From NCBI GenBank assembly GCA_902702965.1, contig CACRXP010000140.1, forward strand, positions 126,608 to 190,607: a stretch of 64,000 nucleotides of DNA, written 5' to 3'. Of the stretch, positions 37,641 to 52,000 are shown in pieces. The notes beneath the pieces were generated by a model. That model ran no database searches. It had not been told where the DNA came from and saw only the letters and a list, made by a program, of their open reading frames with translations. Numbering within the stretch: the stretch's first letter is position 1; every line of letters begins with the position of its first letter. The DNA is from Spirometra erinaceieuropaei (lineage: Eukaryota > Platyhelminthes > Cestoda > Diphyllobothriidea > Diphyllobothriidae). The position numbers were made by a program, and so were the translations under genes.

Positions 37641-40600
37641 ATATTTGCGCCGTCGCGACTCGAATACTTCAGCAATGTAATGGGGGCACAATGAGTGGAG
37701 TATTTATAAGAGATACAACTGTCGCGCGACCACTTGCCTAGTATGATTAACAGCACCGGCATTCATCCATAGGGAATCGTAATTGATATGATGATGGTTT
37801 GTCAGGAAGATGCGATCACTGGAACAAGAAGCTGATTGGATGTGTTTATTTAGCTCCACCTGAAGTGAATAAACCCCAATTACCTCTAGTGCGTGACCGG
37901 TGGTAATAGAGGTTTTTACAGGTGGGTCCGGGAACGCACAAGCGACGAGGTCAAGTAATTGAATGCAGAAGGAAAGCTATTTAGAATGCGCAGTTTTACC
38001 GTGAATGATTGAGAAATAGTTGCTTTAACCAGTAACCCCAACCCTATCCCCTAACCATAACCCATAAGCCTAATCCCTGACCCTAACGCTTAAACCCCAT
38101 CTCTAGCCGTATTGTGTCCATCAGGTGGGGCTACCAAACCACATCTTGCCGTTTATTGGCCTGACGTTTGGGATTTTCACTCAAATCCATCATCAGAGAC
38201 GGTTGCAGATAAAGGTCTGCTTCCTGTAACTGGTCTGTTCGCTTCTATCGATGGTTTGTTATTCCGCAACCGAGTCGTTAATTACCGAAATGTAGTCACC
38301 GCTGTGGGTTATTATCGTGATACCGACTAGGCAATTTGTTCGTCACCCCACCCTCCTTCGCACTTGTGGATAGGGCCGCAACCCAAGAGCTTGCGTCATT
38401 CCTAAACAAAGCAATTATTCACGCAGAGACAATGGGGGAGCTAAATGGCTGAGTTTTAATCACATCAAAAGCCAACCATGACAATGAAATCACGGTGGTT
38501 TGCAGCGGGGTACGGACTAACAAGCTACTATCACGTCAGGTGCAGGTCTCAGCGATGAACGTGGCGAAGCGAAGATACGAATCCCAGAAAGCAGCCGAGG
38601 AGGCACGATTGCTGGGACAAAAACTTTATTCGTCTGACGTTTCGGACCCCTACTCAAACTAATCATCAGAGACCGTATCTGCTACTGTCTCTGATGCTGG
38701 GTTCGAGCAAGAATCCGAAACGTTAGACGAGTAAAGTTCTCCCAGCGATCGTGTCTCCTTCTTCATGTGGATATTGTTAGTTATTTTAAGCATGCGTCGT
38801 CATAGCAACTGCCTCCTATGGATACGGCATTCATTGTGCTTCCAGTACACTTATCTGCGGCTGTCTCTGTTGATGATTTCGAGTGAAAATCCGAAACGCC
38901 AGACCAATAAACTTCTTGCTTCAGCAATCGTATAATCTCATTCTGAACTGCTTTCAGGAACTCGCTGTTTGCTTCTGTCCGCAAAAAACAGAACACTGCA
39001 AATTGTGAATTTCAAGACAAAGACGTTTTTGAGGTAACTTTATACTTTGAAGCTAGCTTAATTGTTGTAAACGTTTAAGAACGACACAAAAACACCTTCA
39101 ATAGTGATAAAGTAACGACTGCCACCATCAACACAAGTCGGAAATTTTCTACCAGAATTTACTGAATATCCAGGTATAGAAACCACCTCCAAGAAATGCC
39201 TGACATTCATAAATGCAACAAGATTAGTTTATTTTATTAGAAGGCCAGTTTAGAAATTTATAGCCATCTCTTGTGTGTTTTTGATCATGTGATATGAATA
39301 TGAAGAGCAATGCGAGTCTCAAATACTTCTTGGCCAGTTATTTCAGCGACGTCAGCAAGCCCTGGGGACTTTTGGCCAATAGGACCTCTTTCAAATCCAC
39401 AAGTCAGGGACAAGGTTAATTTAATATAGGTCTTCCTGATACAAATGAAATAAGGTCCTTCTACGACCTTGCAGCAACGAAAAATCATCTTAATAATAAG
39501 AGCAAATGAAGCACTTCTGCATTTGAAATCTAAATATTTTGTGCGTTCTAACAACCTTGTGCTTTATGAATGTTTTGCCCGATAATGCTGGGTTATTTTC
39601 TTATTAAAGTTCTCAGTTTGGATAACATTAAATTTAATGAAGTCGGATACGGCCTTGGTGGATAGGAGAATAATAAGGCTGTCTTTGGCTTAAGTATTGT
39701 CGCTTTTTAATTTCCTGAGAAATTATCTACGAAGTTGGAGTAGTGCAGTTTATTCAAGGTCTATAGGCTCAGACCGAGAATTTTATACCCGAATATTTGG
39801 GCCAAAGTCAATCAGCCACGGCAGGTAACCACGTAATATTCCTTAACTGCCGACAGGCAACTAGTAGTATACTGTAGGGTAAGGTGATACCATACTAACA
39901 GCACAGGTACTAGCTTTTGGCTAGCAGGAAATCTTTCAGTAATAAAAGTCGACCACAGTATTACTTTCTAGAAGCAAATATATCAAAAATATCTCATCTA
40001 CAGATAATTTACCTGACTTCTTGGAACTGCTCAAGTTGGATCAGTTGATGCACAAACATCCCCATATCTGAGACAACATTAGCTTAGTAGATAGCGTGTG
40101 TAAATGCGAAAAAGGCACATGCCAGTCAATCAACAGATTGGACCTGTCTCAAAGCAAGAACATATGGACACTTGATAATATTGATTTTGCCCTAATTGTG
40201 AACATCCTGGCTTATTTTCTCATGCAATCCGCCATATGACGTTTGATCTTCTGATCTGGGGGAGAAAGGTGCCTAGAGTATCCGCCTGATCCCGTAGCAG
40301 AAACGTTGGGCAAAGATATATGCACCTATTGAGAGTGAAAATTTGGTTACAGTGATAACTACTTAATTACTAACTGTTACTGAAGCAGTCAACCTTGTCC
40401 CGAACGGTCTAACACTCTGCGCATCTATTGTTGCAGGCCTTGTTGATGTGAACATTGTTAAGTTTGGCTGAGGTCAACATACAAAGGCGAGCAGAATTTT
40501 TCGCTTGTCCTGCTGAATCATTCACAATGACGTACTCGAGATTTGAGGAAACAAACAAAAGTCTCTCCTCATCAGGACTGTAAGCATGTTTGTTAAAATG

Positions 40601-43021
40601 TTGGTTTTATGTAGTGTAAATAATAAAAAAATTGTCAGACTTCTGAGCAACCTGGTGACAATATTTAATACATGTCCTTAGGTATAACAAAATATTTTTT
40701 TAAAAATCAGAATCGTAAATGGATTACAACGAGCTGAACCTCCAATATATAATCTATTGACGTATGACTATATCCTTAATCCATGTTCTGTTAGAAATCC
40801 TACTAATTTAATTGTTGTTGTGAACGTCTATTAGGTGCATGATTTGTAATGATAGCCAGTTCTTTTACCTAGAAGGTTTTTCTAACTGCCGGTGTCAATA
40901 TACAGAATAAGAATCAGGAATGACAGGTCTTCCTTTAACATTGAATTCACTACTCTAGAAAGTGCGTACATTTATTTTTCATAGGTAGCTTGAATACTTA
41001 AACTTGAAAATAAATCATCTACAGTGATTTTTTCCGCTTGTACACTGTTTGAGAGTCAAGTAGATCGGTCTAAACGTCTGATGTCAACTTCTTTTCTTAG
41101 TAAAAACGTTTCGCGGAATATTCAAAGAGATCAGGCGTACACCAGCCATTTGACGTCGGTTATGTAATAAATAACGAAAGACTGCATCAGCCAATGTTTT
41201 ACCAAAACTGAGCAAAACGAATGCTATTTCTAATGTTTCCAAGAAAGCCTGGAAGTGAAAATCTAAAAAATAGCATTTGCTGAATATTTGTACAGCACCC
41301 AGTTTTTAACTGGTAAATCTGAGTGGGTGTTCGCCGAAATCATCATCCCAGACTTTTTGCTAGAGAAATTAGAAACAGGCATAAAATTACAGGATGGTGA
41401 TTACAGAGGCGATTTTGTTCTCTGTTGCCTAAAATAAATTCAACATTTCGAGTTCATATCGAAGATATAACCGGAATGTGAAGCATTTAATTGGTCGAAA
41501 ATGGATCTGTAAAATGAGCTATTTGTCAGGAGTTTTGGAAAGTTTCGGTGACACTCCCTGAGTCTTATATGCTCGGCACGCTGTTTCCATTTAGCAGTTT
41601 ACAGACAGTTTATCTATATATATACATACATATACATATATATACATGCAGAATGATATTACCGACAAAGACAAGGGAGACTGGAATGGCCATTTCTGGC
41701 TTATTAACCGTCGTCAGCCAGCCATACCCAAGCCCGAAGTGTGGAACACCCGAACCTCGAACTCGCGACCTGTTGGTTTAGAAGTCAACCCCTCTACTCA
41801 CCGGGCCACGAGCCCGTTGCCCTGTCGGTTTTCGATCGGGAATATACAATGTTAGGGGGCGCTCACCGATCGTTCATACGGAACTCACTCGTTCCGTTGT
41901 GCCTTAAGGGCTCTCTCTCGAGCTCAACCAGCAGCCGCGCAGCGGCGCATGATATATAGGCAGAATGATATTACCGACAAAGACATGCGCCGCTGCTGGT
42001 TGGGCTCGAGAGAGAGCCCTTAAGGCACAACGTAACGAGTGAGTTCCGTATGAACGATCGGTGAGCGCCCCCTAACGTTATATATATATATACATATGAG
42101 AAGAAGAGGCGATCTCGGGAACCATGATTGTATATACATATATATATACCTATATATATACACGCCTAAATGAACACCAATTGGCAGTGAAGAGGCGGGA
42201 CCACTTATCCCAAGTCGCCATGCATACTCTTGAAACTGGGCACAAATTCGCTTGGGATAAAACACGCATTGTCGGTTCCTGCCCATATAAGAAAGGCCGA
42301 GAATTCCTAGAGGCCATTCACTCTGATGATTCATGCATCAATCGACGCATCGACCTTGATACCATGTACACAAATCTCAGAAAAATGGAAAAGGCAATAA
42401 CCAATCAAGGCGTGACATCAGTCCAGAGCATTAACCCATCCTCAGCCATGACAGAGCAATATCGATTTTTTCGGCATTGTTTAAATTTTGACTGTTTCTT
42501 CATACTTACTACACGTCTGAAGACGAGCTGGGGAACCGGACTCGAAAATTTACGAAATAAAGTTTGTTCATTTTCCCAAAGGACTCATTCTTCTTCGAAT
42601 TGTTTCTTGGGATGCCCATCTTCCAGTATATATATATATATACATTCACTGAGGAATGATCGCACACCAATCCACTGGCTTCCCGAAGCAAACAAGCTCC
42701 GTATGGGTAACAAAGGTCACAAACAGGCAGCTAATTACCGGGCCGAAGTCGGCCAAGTCATAATAGCAGCAAGGAGGGACGACAGAGAATGCGGAGAGAT
42801 TGATACTGGTGGCGAGGCATTGATGAACTTCTGTTCGATGAAGTGCTTATGACCCATCCGGTAGACCTCAGTGATGGATCAACTGCGCCAGGTGTGTCTG
42901 TGTGCATGTTTGTGTTTCTGGTCCCAGCTGTTGGTCAGGGTTATGATTGGCTGAATGAAGGCACAATAAACCGGAAAAAGTACTGTATCAATCTACTCGC
43001 ATTGTCCGTTGTCCATCCTCG

Positions 43022-43059
<38 letters not shown>

Positions 43060-46000
43060 TGAGATGGAGCCAACAAAGACAAGGGAGACCGGAATGGCCA
43101 TTTCTGGCTTATTAGCCGTCATCAGCCAGTCATACACAACCCCAAGTGTGGATCACTTGAGATTCGAACCCGGGATCTTTGGTCATGGAGTTTGACGCTC
43201 TACCATTGAGCCACGAGCACCAAGGCACAACGGAACGAGCATGTTCCGTAACCTGATCGGCGAGCGCCCACTGTCATAAAATATATACATGTATAAATAT
43301 CAGATGAATAATTTCGGAAATTAATCAGTGCAGAACTTGGAGTTAAATCTCCGGGACATGACTTTTTAGGGTCAGAACCGAAATTTCAATGAACATTTGA
43401 GTCGAAGACAATCAACTACTTTGGAATAACCATGTAATGCCCATTCTACAAACAAGTAGTACTACGAGTAGTATGAATTTCATATGGTAAAGGTATTATA
43501 CCGTACTCCCGACCTAGATACTTGCTCAAAGCCCAGACACGTGTTTCGCCGATATTCTGCCGCTGCGTGACACAGCTGCGAGGGGTTCGGTTCTTCAGTG
43601 GGACCCCCAGCGTTCTCTAGCGGTTTCCGGTATATGAACTCCAGAGAATAATCAGGTGAATAATTCCCGAAATTAATCAGTGCAGAACTTGGAGTTAAAT
43701 CTCCGGAACATGACTTTTTAGGGTCAGAAACGAAATTTCAATGAACATTTGAGTCGAAGACAATCAACTACTGTGGAATAACCATGTAATGCCCATTTCG
43801 GTTCTGACCCTAAAAAGTCATGTCCCGGAGATTTAACTCCAAGTTCTGCACTGATTAATTTCCGAAATTATTCATCTGATTATTCTCTGGAGTTCATATA
43901 CCAGAAACCGCTAGAGAACGCTGGGGTCCCACTGAAGAGCCGAACCCCTCGCAGCTGTGTCACGCAGCGGCAGAATATCGGCGAAACACGTGTCTGGGCT
44001 TTGAGCAAGTATCTAGGTCGGGAGTACGGTATAATACCTTTAATATATACATATATACATGTATATATGTATATTCACTCGATCCATTTGTGAAAAACTC
44101 GACGGTCTGGGTGAGATTAGATATTACGACAGCAGTGGGTAGATCTGAGTACAATCAACGGTCTAACCATTTGAGTTACGAGCCTCCACTACGAGGGTTC
44201 AGATAGAGGAGATTACATGTCGGTAACACGACAATTTAGATCACGTAGGTACTCTATGCTTGTAAAAACAGAACATATCTTACTTTATACTCAATTTTGT
44301 ATTCTAGAATTTATTTTGATCATTTGCAACTCTGCCATCTTTAGGCCTTTTTATGATTAGATGGCCCGATGTGGGGCGAAAACTTTTTAATTATTCTTTA
44401 CAATAACTTTCAAGACCTAAAACCAGGCCACTCTGTCTGCGGATCGCCTTGGCACTTCTGAACATACTACTATTCGTAAGTTAGTAGAACCTAGTTTCTA
44501 CCCTTTTATTATAGTTTCTGTCGATGCCAGCAAAGTACCAGCACATAAAAAGAACCCAAATGGGTAAAATTAATTCAATTACCTGGTGGAAGAATTATTA
44601 ATCACCAGCAGTAGCAAACTGTCCGTACAAAGTTTTTGCTTAATGCGAATTCGTCTTAATCTAGTTTACTAATCAGTTCGATTCAAAGGAGCTACAATTT
44701 GACAAAACTTGTAGGAAATATCTGGAGAGCTCGATTCCTTTTTAGCTTAAATCGTTCTAAAAATCAGACTATACGCTTTAATGCCGAAGAACTAGTTTGT
44801 TATGACAGGTCGGTATATAAGTTAGGTTCCTCGTCAGATTTCAGCCCGTAAACAGTGTACTTTAATAAGACGTTGGCAACTTAATCCAGACATATAAGAC
44901 CATTCTAAGACGACGTATAGATAGAAAAGAGGACATTTGGGCAAGTAGACAGTGTTCAAAAATTGAGGAATTTTCGTCCAAATGGCGCATTATTAAAAGC
45001 AAATCGTTTCCAGACAGGGTGTGTAACTCATAGCAACGGGGTTGGATACTCGGACAAATTGCTTCAGCAGATTATTAACTTGTGTTTAAAGAGCCTAAAC
45101 ATTTATGCAGACACACCCAAGAAATTGGGATGAACGTTTGAACATAACTTCTCCACTAAGACAACCTTGGAGCTGAGTGTATCTCTTATGCTTTAAGTTT
45201 TTCGCACAGACTGCTCGTTTTAAATTTCTTACGGAGACGAAAATAGGCAGAATCAACCGTCTTTGTGACGTCGCATGTGCGTCTGAGAATTGAAACGCGA
45301 GGAACGACCATTCTTTTTAAATACTAAGGCGAGCCCGCAACTCGTAGTTCCCTACCACTTCAATGGGAAATGCTAAACATTTAAACCAAGCGACAAAATC
45401 CCATTTCGTTGACGTACCTGTTAGGGCTTAGGGGTTGGCGACTTGAGATAGTTGGTCGGTGGCTTTTTTGGTCGCCACTCACACGCTGGAGAAAGGCCAC
45501 GAGTTCGACTTCGTCAACACGCGGATATTGGCACGAGCCGGCAACAAGACGGGGCGAAAGCTGTTGGAGGCGTGGTTTTCGGACACCAACTCATTCAATA
45601 GACACATTTATCTGCCTGCGTGTTATCACGCACTCCGCCCACGTAGCGCGGTGGCGCAGCTCACATCGTAGCGAAGTACAAACGCCATCTCTACGCCGGG
45701 GAACCATTGTGGGTCAGGCGGCACAAACGCGACCTAACCACGGACGTAATCTTCCCCCCTCACGGCACAACGGTATAAATGTTCACACGTTGCTGCACTC
45801 TGGCAGTCTCTGATGATGAACTGCTGTTCGAGTTCGAAAACTAAGACCAATAAAACTACCGTCCCGGTGAACGTGCCTTCGTCTTCTTCTAGAGAGATGT
45901 TGTATTTTCTAAATAGAAAGCGCACGGCTTGGGGTTAGGAAACCCTAAACGCAAATGCAACGGCAAGTACGACTCAGAGGTATTCGGAGGTGGAAAAACA

Positions 46001-49000
46001 CTTTTAAACATGAAGTTATATTTCAGCCAGCATGAAATTAAAACGGACGTGATCACTACTGAATTTCTGTAAGTAGAAAACTTATGTGCATGTTTTCTAT
46101 AAAATATGGGATTGGACACGGAGGTAAATGCCCCTCCATACTGCAGGCTCTTATGCGCCAAATTTCAGGGGGTAGCTGTTCCCGAGTCCTAAATCCAATC
46201 CTAACTCGTGTGTTAGCCCTCCTTACGCTAGCGCTAACCCCAACTCTGACCCTAAGCTTTACTCAAGTGTAGTGCAAGGCCGCTTGTAATAGGGATGGTA
46301 CGTATAACTATGCTCCACCAAAAATATTTTAATATATGAATTGAAAAACGGACATCCCAAGAAATTTAATTAGAAGGATGGAGTTTTTGGGGAAACAGTA
46401 AACTTTATTGTGTGAATTTTCGAGACTGGTTCCCCAGCTCGGGCAGCAAAACCAACCAAATGTCGAACTCTCTCGTACGTGAAAAATGTACCTGAACTAG
46501 TTGCCAGACAATTTAAAAATTACCAGATACACGTAGCACACCAGCCGGCAACTGCCTTCACGCACACAGCTTGCACACCCTAAGGACAGGGTTGGTTACC
46601 TCTATAGAAAAGGTGTGGTCTACAGGATCCCCTGTTCCAGTTGTGATGCCATCTATTGTGTCCAGACTGGGAAATCTGCCTCAACTGCATACAAGAGGCG
46701 GTGAAGAGACGAGATCGTCTATCTCAGGTGGCTACGCACACACAGGATACTGGGCACAAAGTTGCATGGTAGAACACTCGCATTGTTGTCGCCTGCCTAA
46801 TAAGAAAAGACCGAGAATTCCTGGAGGCAATGCACTCAAATGAGGTATGCATCAATCGGCATATCGGTCTAGACGCTACAAACAAAATCGTTAAGGCCAA
46901 ATTCAAAGTGGCTCAACCAATCAAGGAGGTGACAAATTGCAATTAACACGCATTGGCTCAGACTTTAGCCAATCATAGAATCCTTTGCCAGACTCAGTTT
47001 AGAGGTTGATTCCTTTTGCCCGCCCATTGTCTGAAGACGAGCTGGGGGAACCAGTCTCAAAAATTCACACAATAAAGTTTACTGTTTCCCAAAGAACCCC
47101 ATCCTTTTAATTTTAATGTTTACGGGCATCAGAAAGCAATGACAACAGAATGCTATTTAAGCAATCCTTTTAGTTAGTGCAGTTTGCATAGGCGGTCGAA
47201 AACGCGCGCATTTAACAGCCCCCCACCCTGACCTGCTGAAATACTGCCAGCACACGTTGCATGCCTGTCCTTTTTTAACCTCATCCAGGTAGTCCTTCCA
47301 AACTGAAATCACATTTATAGACTTCATTGTTTCACGAGTAACATTCATAGAGGGAACTTATAGGCAATATCCTTTTCAAGGTCACTTAGGCGGGATTTCT
47401 ACCAAATTCAAAATTTTGGCAAAAAATGGACTCCATTCACTATGGGCAGTAGGTAAGTCAATAGATTACACAAGGGTCATAAAGTGTAACACAAAAGGAA
47501 CGATTATTATGGGGACAGTTCAATTCTTAGCTTCTGTATTTATCACCGACTAAGATATGGGTTGCTCGCAGACATGGCATGATTCCATTGATTTTAGTGT
47601 CAGGTAGGATGGACGAAGCACATGTGAAAATTGTTGGAGTGGGGTAGAGTATAGGTCAAAATCGCAAGATTCGACACGGACTTTGTATTGGATGCGAGGA
47701 AGTCAATGAGAGCAAAAGCAGACTCAAGGACAAAGGTTTATGTCACTTACTTCAGCTGAAATCAAACTCCGCCGAAATTACCTTCTCCCTCCACTGTGGG
47801 GGGCTAAGACCTCAAGTGATTCCTCAGGAAGGATTTATTGAAAAGAAACTTGCCTATCTTAAGTGAAAGTGGGAGTGAATAGCAACATGAACTTAACCTT
47901 GCTGAAACCATAAACTTTAGAATACTAAGCAAATTTTTTCATTCGGGCACAGAACAAAAGGACAAACAGCACCCAGATGGCTAGCTGCCAAAATAAGTGT
48001 GTAGGCGAATGATGACATTTGGCTAATTTATGTGAAGAAGAAGAGTCGAGCACCGGAACACTGTGTTTATTGTCCTGAGCTTTCAGACTCGTACAGGAGT
48101 CCATCGTCAGAGATAGCAACAGCAGCAGCAACAGCAGAACAAGCGACAGTTATAAGGCATGCAGGCCAATCGTCGACCGACTGCGTAAGACTGGAGGTGA
48201 CTACGCAGGGCTCTGTACGCCGGCGCCAGATCGATAAACCGACTGACCGAGTTCTCATCCGAGGCCCAGGCTTCAATCAATTCTCGGCCTGTTTTGTTTC
48301 CGGCGTGGGCGACTATTTTGGTGGCTGTGAAGTTCAACTCAAAACCCATTTCGTAGGTGTAAGCGGCCACTTGTGATAATGCGTCGCCTCGTCGCACAGC
48401 CAGCTTATGTTCGAGTATGCGCGATCCGAGCATGCGCCCAGTCTGTCCTGTGTAGTTACAAGGACAATTTTGACACGGAATGCGATACACTACTCCAGAT
48501 TGCTCATCAGGTTTTAACCTGTCTTTGATTTTCATTACCCTATTGCGCATGGTGGCTTTGGGCGGTGTGCAATTACAACACCTAGCTCCGCAGCAATGCG
48601 CTAATTTATGTTTTTGTTTTTGATAATTTTTCCAGACAGTTTGCGGGTGCCTCTGCATAATTAGCTTTTTTGCCTACTCTAACCTCCGATCTGTGGCCGG
48701 ATCCTTCACTGGTGTCATCCTGAGAGATGTGCCGGAAAACAAAGTCTCCTGGTGGTCGGCGTCACAACTGTACGAGATCGTTCGGCTAGTCATGGAAACC
48801 CAAAGTACGTGTGGCGAAAGAGACTGTACTGTCTTGAGTGCTTTAAATTTACAAGCACCACTATGAGGTGCCTCCTTGGTGGATAAGGAGGTTTTCTCAC
48901 TATTTTTGAGACTAGTCATCAGTATGATCCACATAAGTGCTCAAGGTCAGTAGTGTTTCTAATTTTATTCGGGAAAATATTGCTAAGAAAATAAATAATA

Positions 49001-52000
49001 AGCAAAGCGCACGGTGCCCGTCGAGTCTTAGTGAGGTTGCCAATAAGACAAATAAAAAATCTAATAGAGTAAATGGGCTACCTCATGAAATATCAACCGA
49101 AATTCCGAAATGCGTTTTCGTTTCGAAAAGATTAAACAAGTAGGGTTGTAAAACTAGCCATCGTGCAGCCTAATTCTATAATAATTCGGTTAACTCAGAG
49201 TGCCGGCTTACGAACGAACCTCTTTTAGTCTGCAAGCAAAGACTATACTCTGTAAAAAAATAGCTACTTAATTAGCGTGGGTTTTTCTCATTGATTTTCG
49301 ATGCCCTTAAAAATAAGTCATACGTTATAAAAAACATGCATAAAAATACTCATTCTTTTGCTCATTTGGTAGAAAATTACGTCTTCTCCCATCTTTATAC
49401 TAGAAGGAAGGGTATAATTTCGCGAGTTAGTCCACCTACTGTACGAAATGGGCTGGTGTGGACAATATATCCTCTGACAGTCCAAGAGACTGAGGTTGCC
49501 TTTAACCGGACAAGTAGAGTCTCTGGCTCGCCAAAAATACTCTAATTGGTGGAGGGCAAACGCCGAAAGGGGTAACTGAGGAATAGACTTGTTCACATTG
49601 AGCCAACCGTGAGAACCCTTGGCGCCTCGGTGGGATTCGAACCCGCGACAGCATGGCGAGTCCTCCTCTTGCTGTCGCGGTTTGGGCCAATGTGAATTAT
49701 TTGAAATCTGCCAAAAAAACTCTGCATAGACTAGCTTTTGGGGCGAGAGGTGGTCAGACGGATCACTCAGTGGACTTAAGACCGACTAGTTTTCATAAAT
49801 TAAAAAAGTGAATTACGCAGTAAAAACAGCAGGGCGTCATGTGTGTCAACAAACAGCCATCCTGGAGTAATTTTACAAAGACAAGAGAGTGAGTGATTGA
49901 GAAGACTTCAAGCAGATAGTTTCACAAGCTAACACGACCTGGAGCGTATCCAACCGGTCCTAACGCTTGTTCCTCGGGTAAGGGCTTGCCAAATACGTTA
50001 GCAACGTGACTGACCTCGACTCAAACGGAATTGTTATGTTTTCGTCAGATGTCGCGTTTTTTTTACAGACGTACCGCCCACGGAAACCAGCAACTACCTC
50101 TGTGAATTAATTAAGTGCTATTTAAGAAGCCCTCTAGCTTCGCCGCCATATGAACGGTTTGAGACACAATGGGCGCCACGTGGGAGAAGTATTTGCTATT
50201 GCGCCTGAACTAAACGACGTTTCTATAAGTCAGGCACGCCATCGACCAAATTTACACTGGAGGAAGATCAATATAAATTGCTCTCTTTTCTGGAAGCGTT
50301 TCCGAGAAGAAGGCCTGACGGTTGTTTCGGTTTTACTTCTGTCGTAAATAGACGTTTTCGTACCGCCAAACTTGAAGATTAAATTAGTCCGATGTTTGCT
50401 ACAAAGGGTTAGAAGGGTCTACTCAACTAATAGCATGGAGGGAGAGCTAAAGATTTTCGAAGATCTCTTTATTCAGAATGGATACCCTGATCAATCTATT
50501 GCCAAAAACACAGCCAAAAGACCATCAAGGCTCCTGTGATGACGGCAGAAAAGAATAGGCGTTTAATAGCGGTCCCGTTTCAAGGGGACGCGTCAGGTGG
50601 ACTTTTAAGAAGACTGTATCAAAAAGTTCAAGTTGTATCGCGCGCCTTTCCAGTAGATGACGACCCCAAACTGTTCTCCGCTCATTTCTACTTAAACGGA
50701 GAGGACAAGGACAAACTGCTAGTCCCAACCACCTCGAGGTGTATTTACTCCTTCAACTGTCCCTCTGGGGCAGAATATATTAGTCGCACGAACTTACGTT
50801 TGTCCAAAAGAATGGAAAAACATCTTCCAACATAGTTATGAAAGAGCCAAATAAAGAACGCCAACAGCTCTATCCTCGAGCACATAGTAGACACAGACCA
50901 CGGTGTAGGCCTCAGATAAGCTTTACGCGTGATTTACAAAGCACCATCTAGCTATACAAAACCACTTCCACGGGCTCGGTTGGCCATGGCAGATTACGCA
51001 ACCCTCTCCTATACGCAGAGGCGAACTTCATAAGTGCCCCACAGTTGCCATGGGCCAAAGCTGCCAAGCCAGCCACCCGCGTATAATTACCGTTCCCGAT
51101 GTCCACCATCCCCTGGCGCTGACTGGAATTTTGGTATTTCACTTACCCCCCCCCCTCCTCCCTCCCAAAAAACAAAACTCAAGCTACTTGTCCGCATATT
51201 CTAATTATTCGAGAAACAACCTAAATTTACATATCCGAAGCTAATTTATCGAATACAGACGTACAGTAGGTGGGATAAATAATGAAATGTCGACCGGAAT
51301 TCCAAAGTGCATTTTCGTTTCGAAGAGATTAATTAAACAGCGTTGTGAAACTAATTATTATGCGGCACAGTTCTATAATAATTCAGTCACATCAGGATGC
51401 CAACTTTCGAACGAACTTTCTTTTGGCTGCATGCAAAAACCATACTCTGCAAAAAATGCCTTCTGATAGAGCATGCATTTTTACCACTAATTTTTTACGC
51501 CCTTAAACATTCAATTATATTTCATGGGAAACATGCATAAAAATATTCATTCTTTTGCTCATTCCGTAAAAAATTACGCCTTCTTACAATTTTATATTCG
51601 GAGGAAGGACATAATTTGGTTTCAAGAACTTTTCCAATTCCCAAATAATTTTGAACCCGACCTGCCGTTACACTTGCATTCAGGGTTTCAAAACTTCAAG
51701 CCGTATACTTTCTGCGTACAGAAAACGATATATTTTTCTGTGGTATTAAGAGGTGACTATATGAGGTTCATAAAATTTAGCAGTGGATTTGAGCCATATT
51801 GTTAACTTTACAAGTCACATTGGTAAATGCAAAGACTTGACGTTGTATGAACGGCCATTTCACAGTGTTAAAAAACCTCACAATTATAAACTTTTTGAAA
51901 ACCGACTTATACGCCTCCTTCGAGTAAAATATTGGAAGAAGACGTACTTCTCTACCGAATGAGCAAAGAATGAATACTTTTATGCACATTTTCCATGAAA

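Noticed and set aside
42124..42852. 242-codon plus open frame
   Set aside because: A composite of Penelope endonuclease, its noncoding 3' tail and a microsatellite; only the first third is protein-derived.
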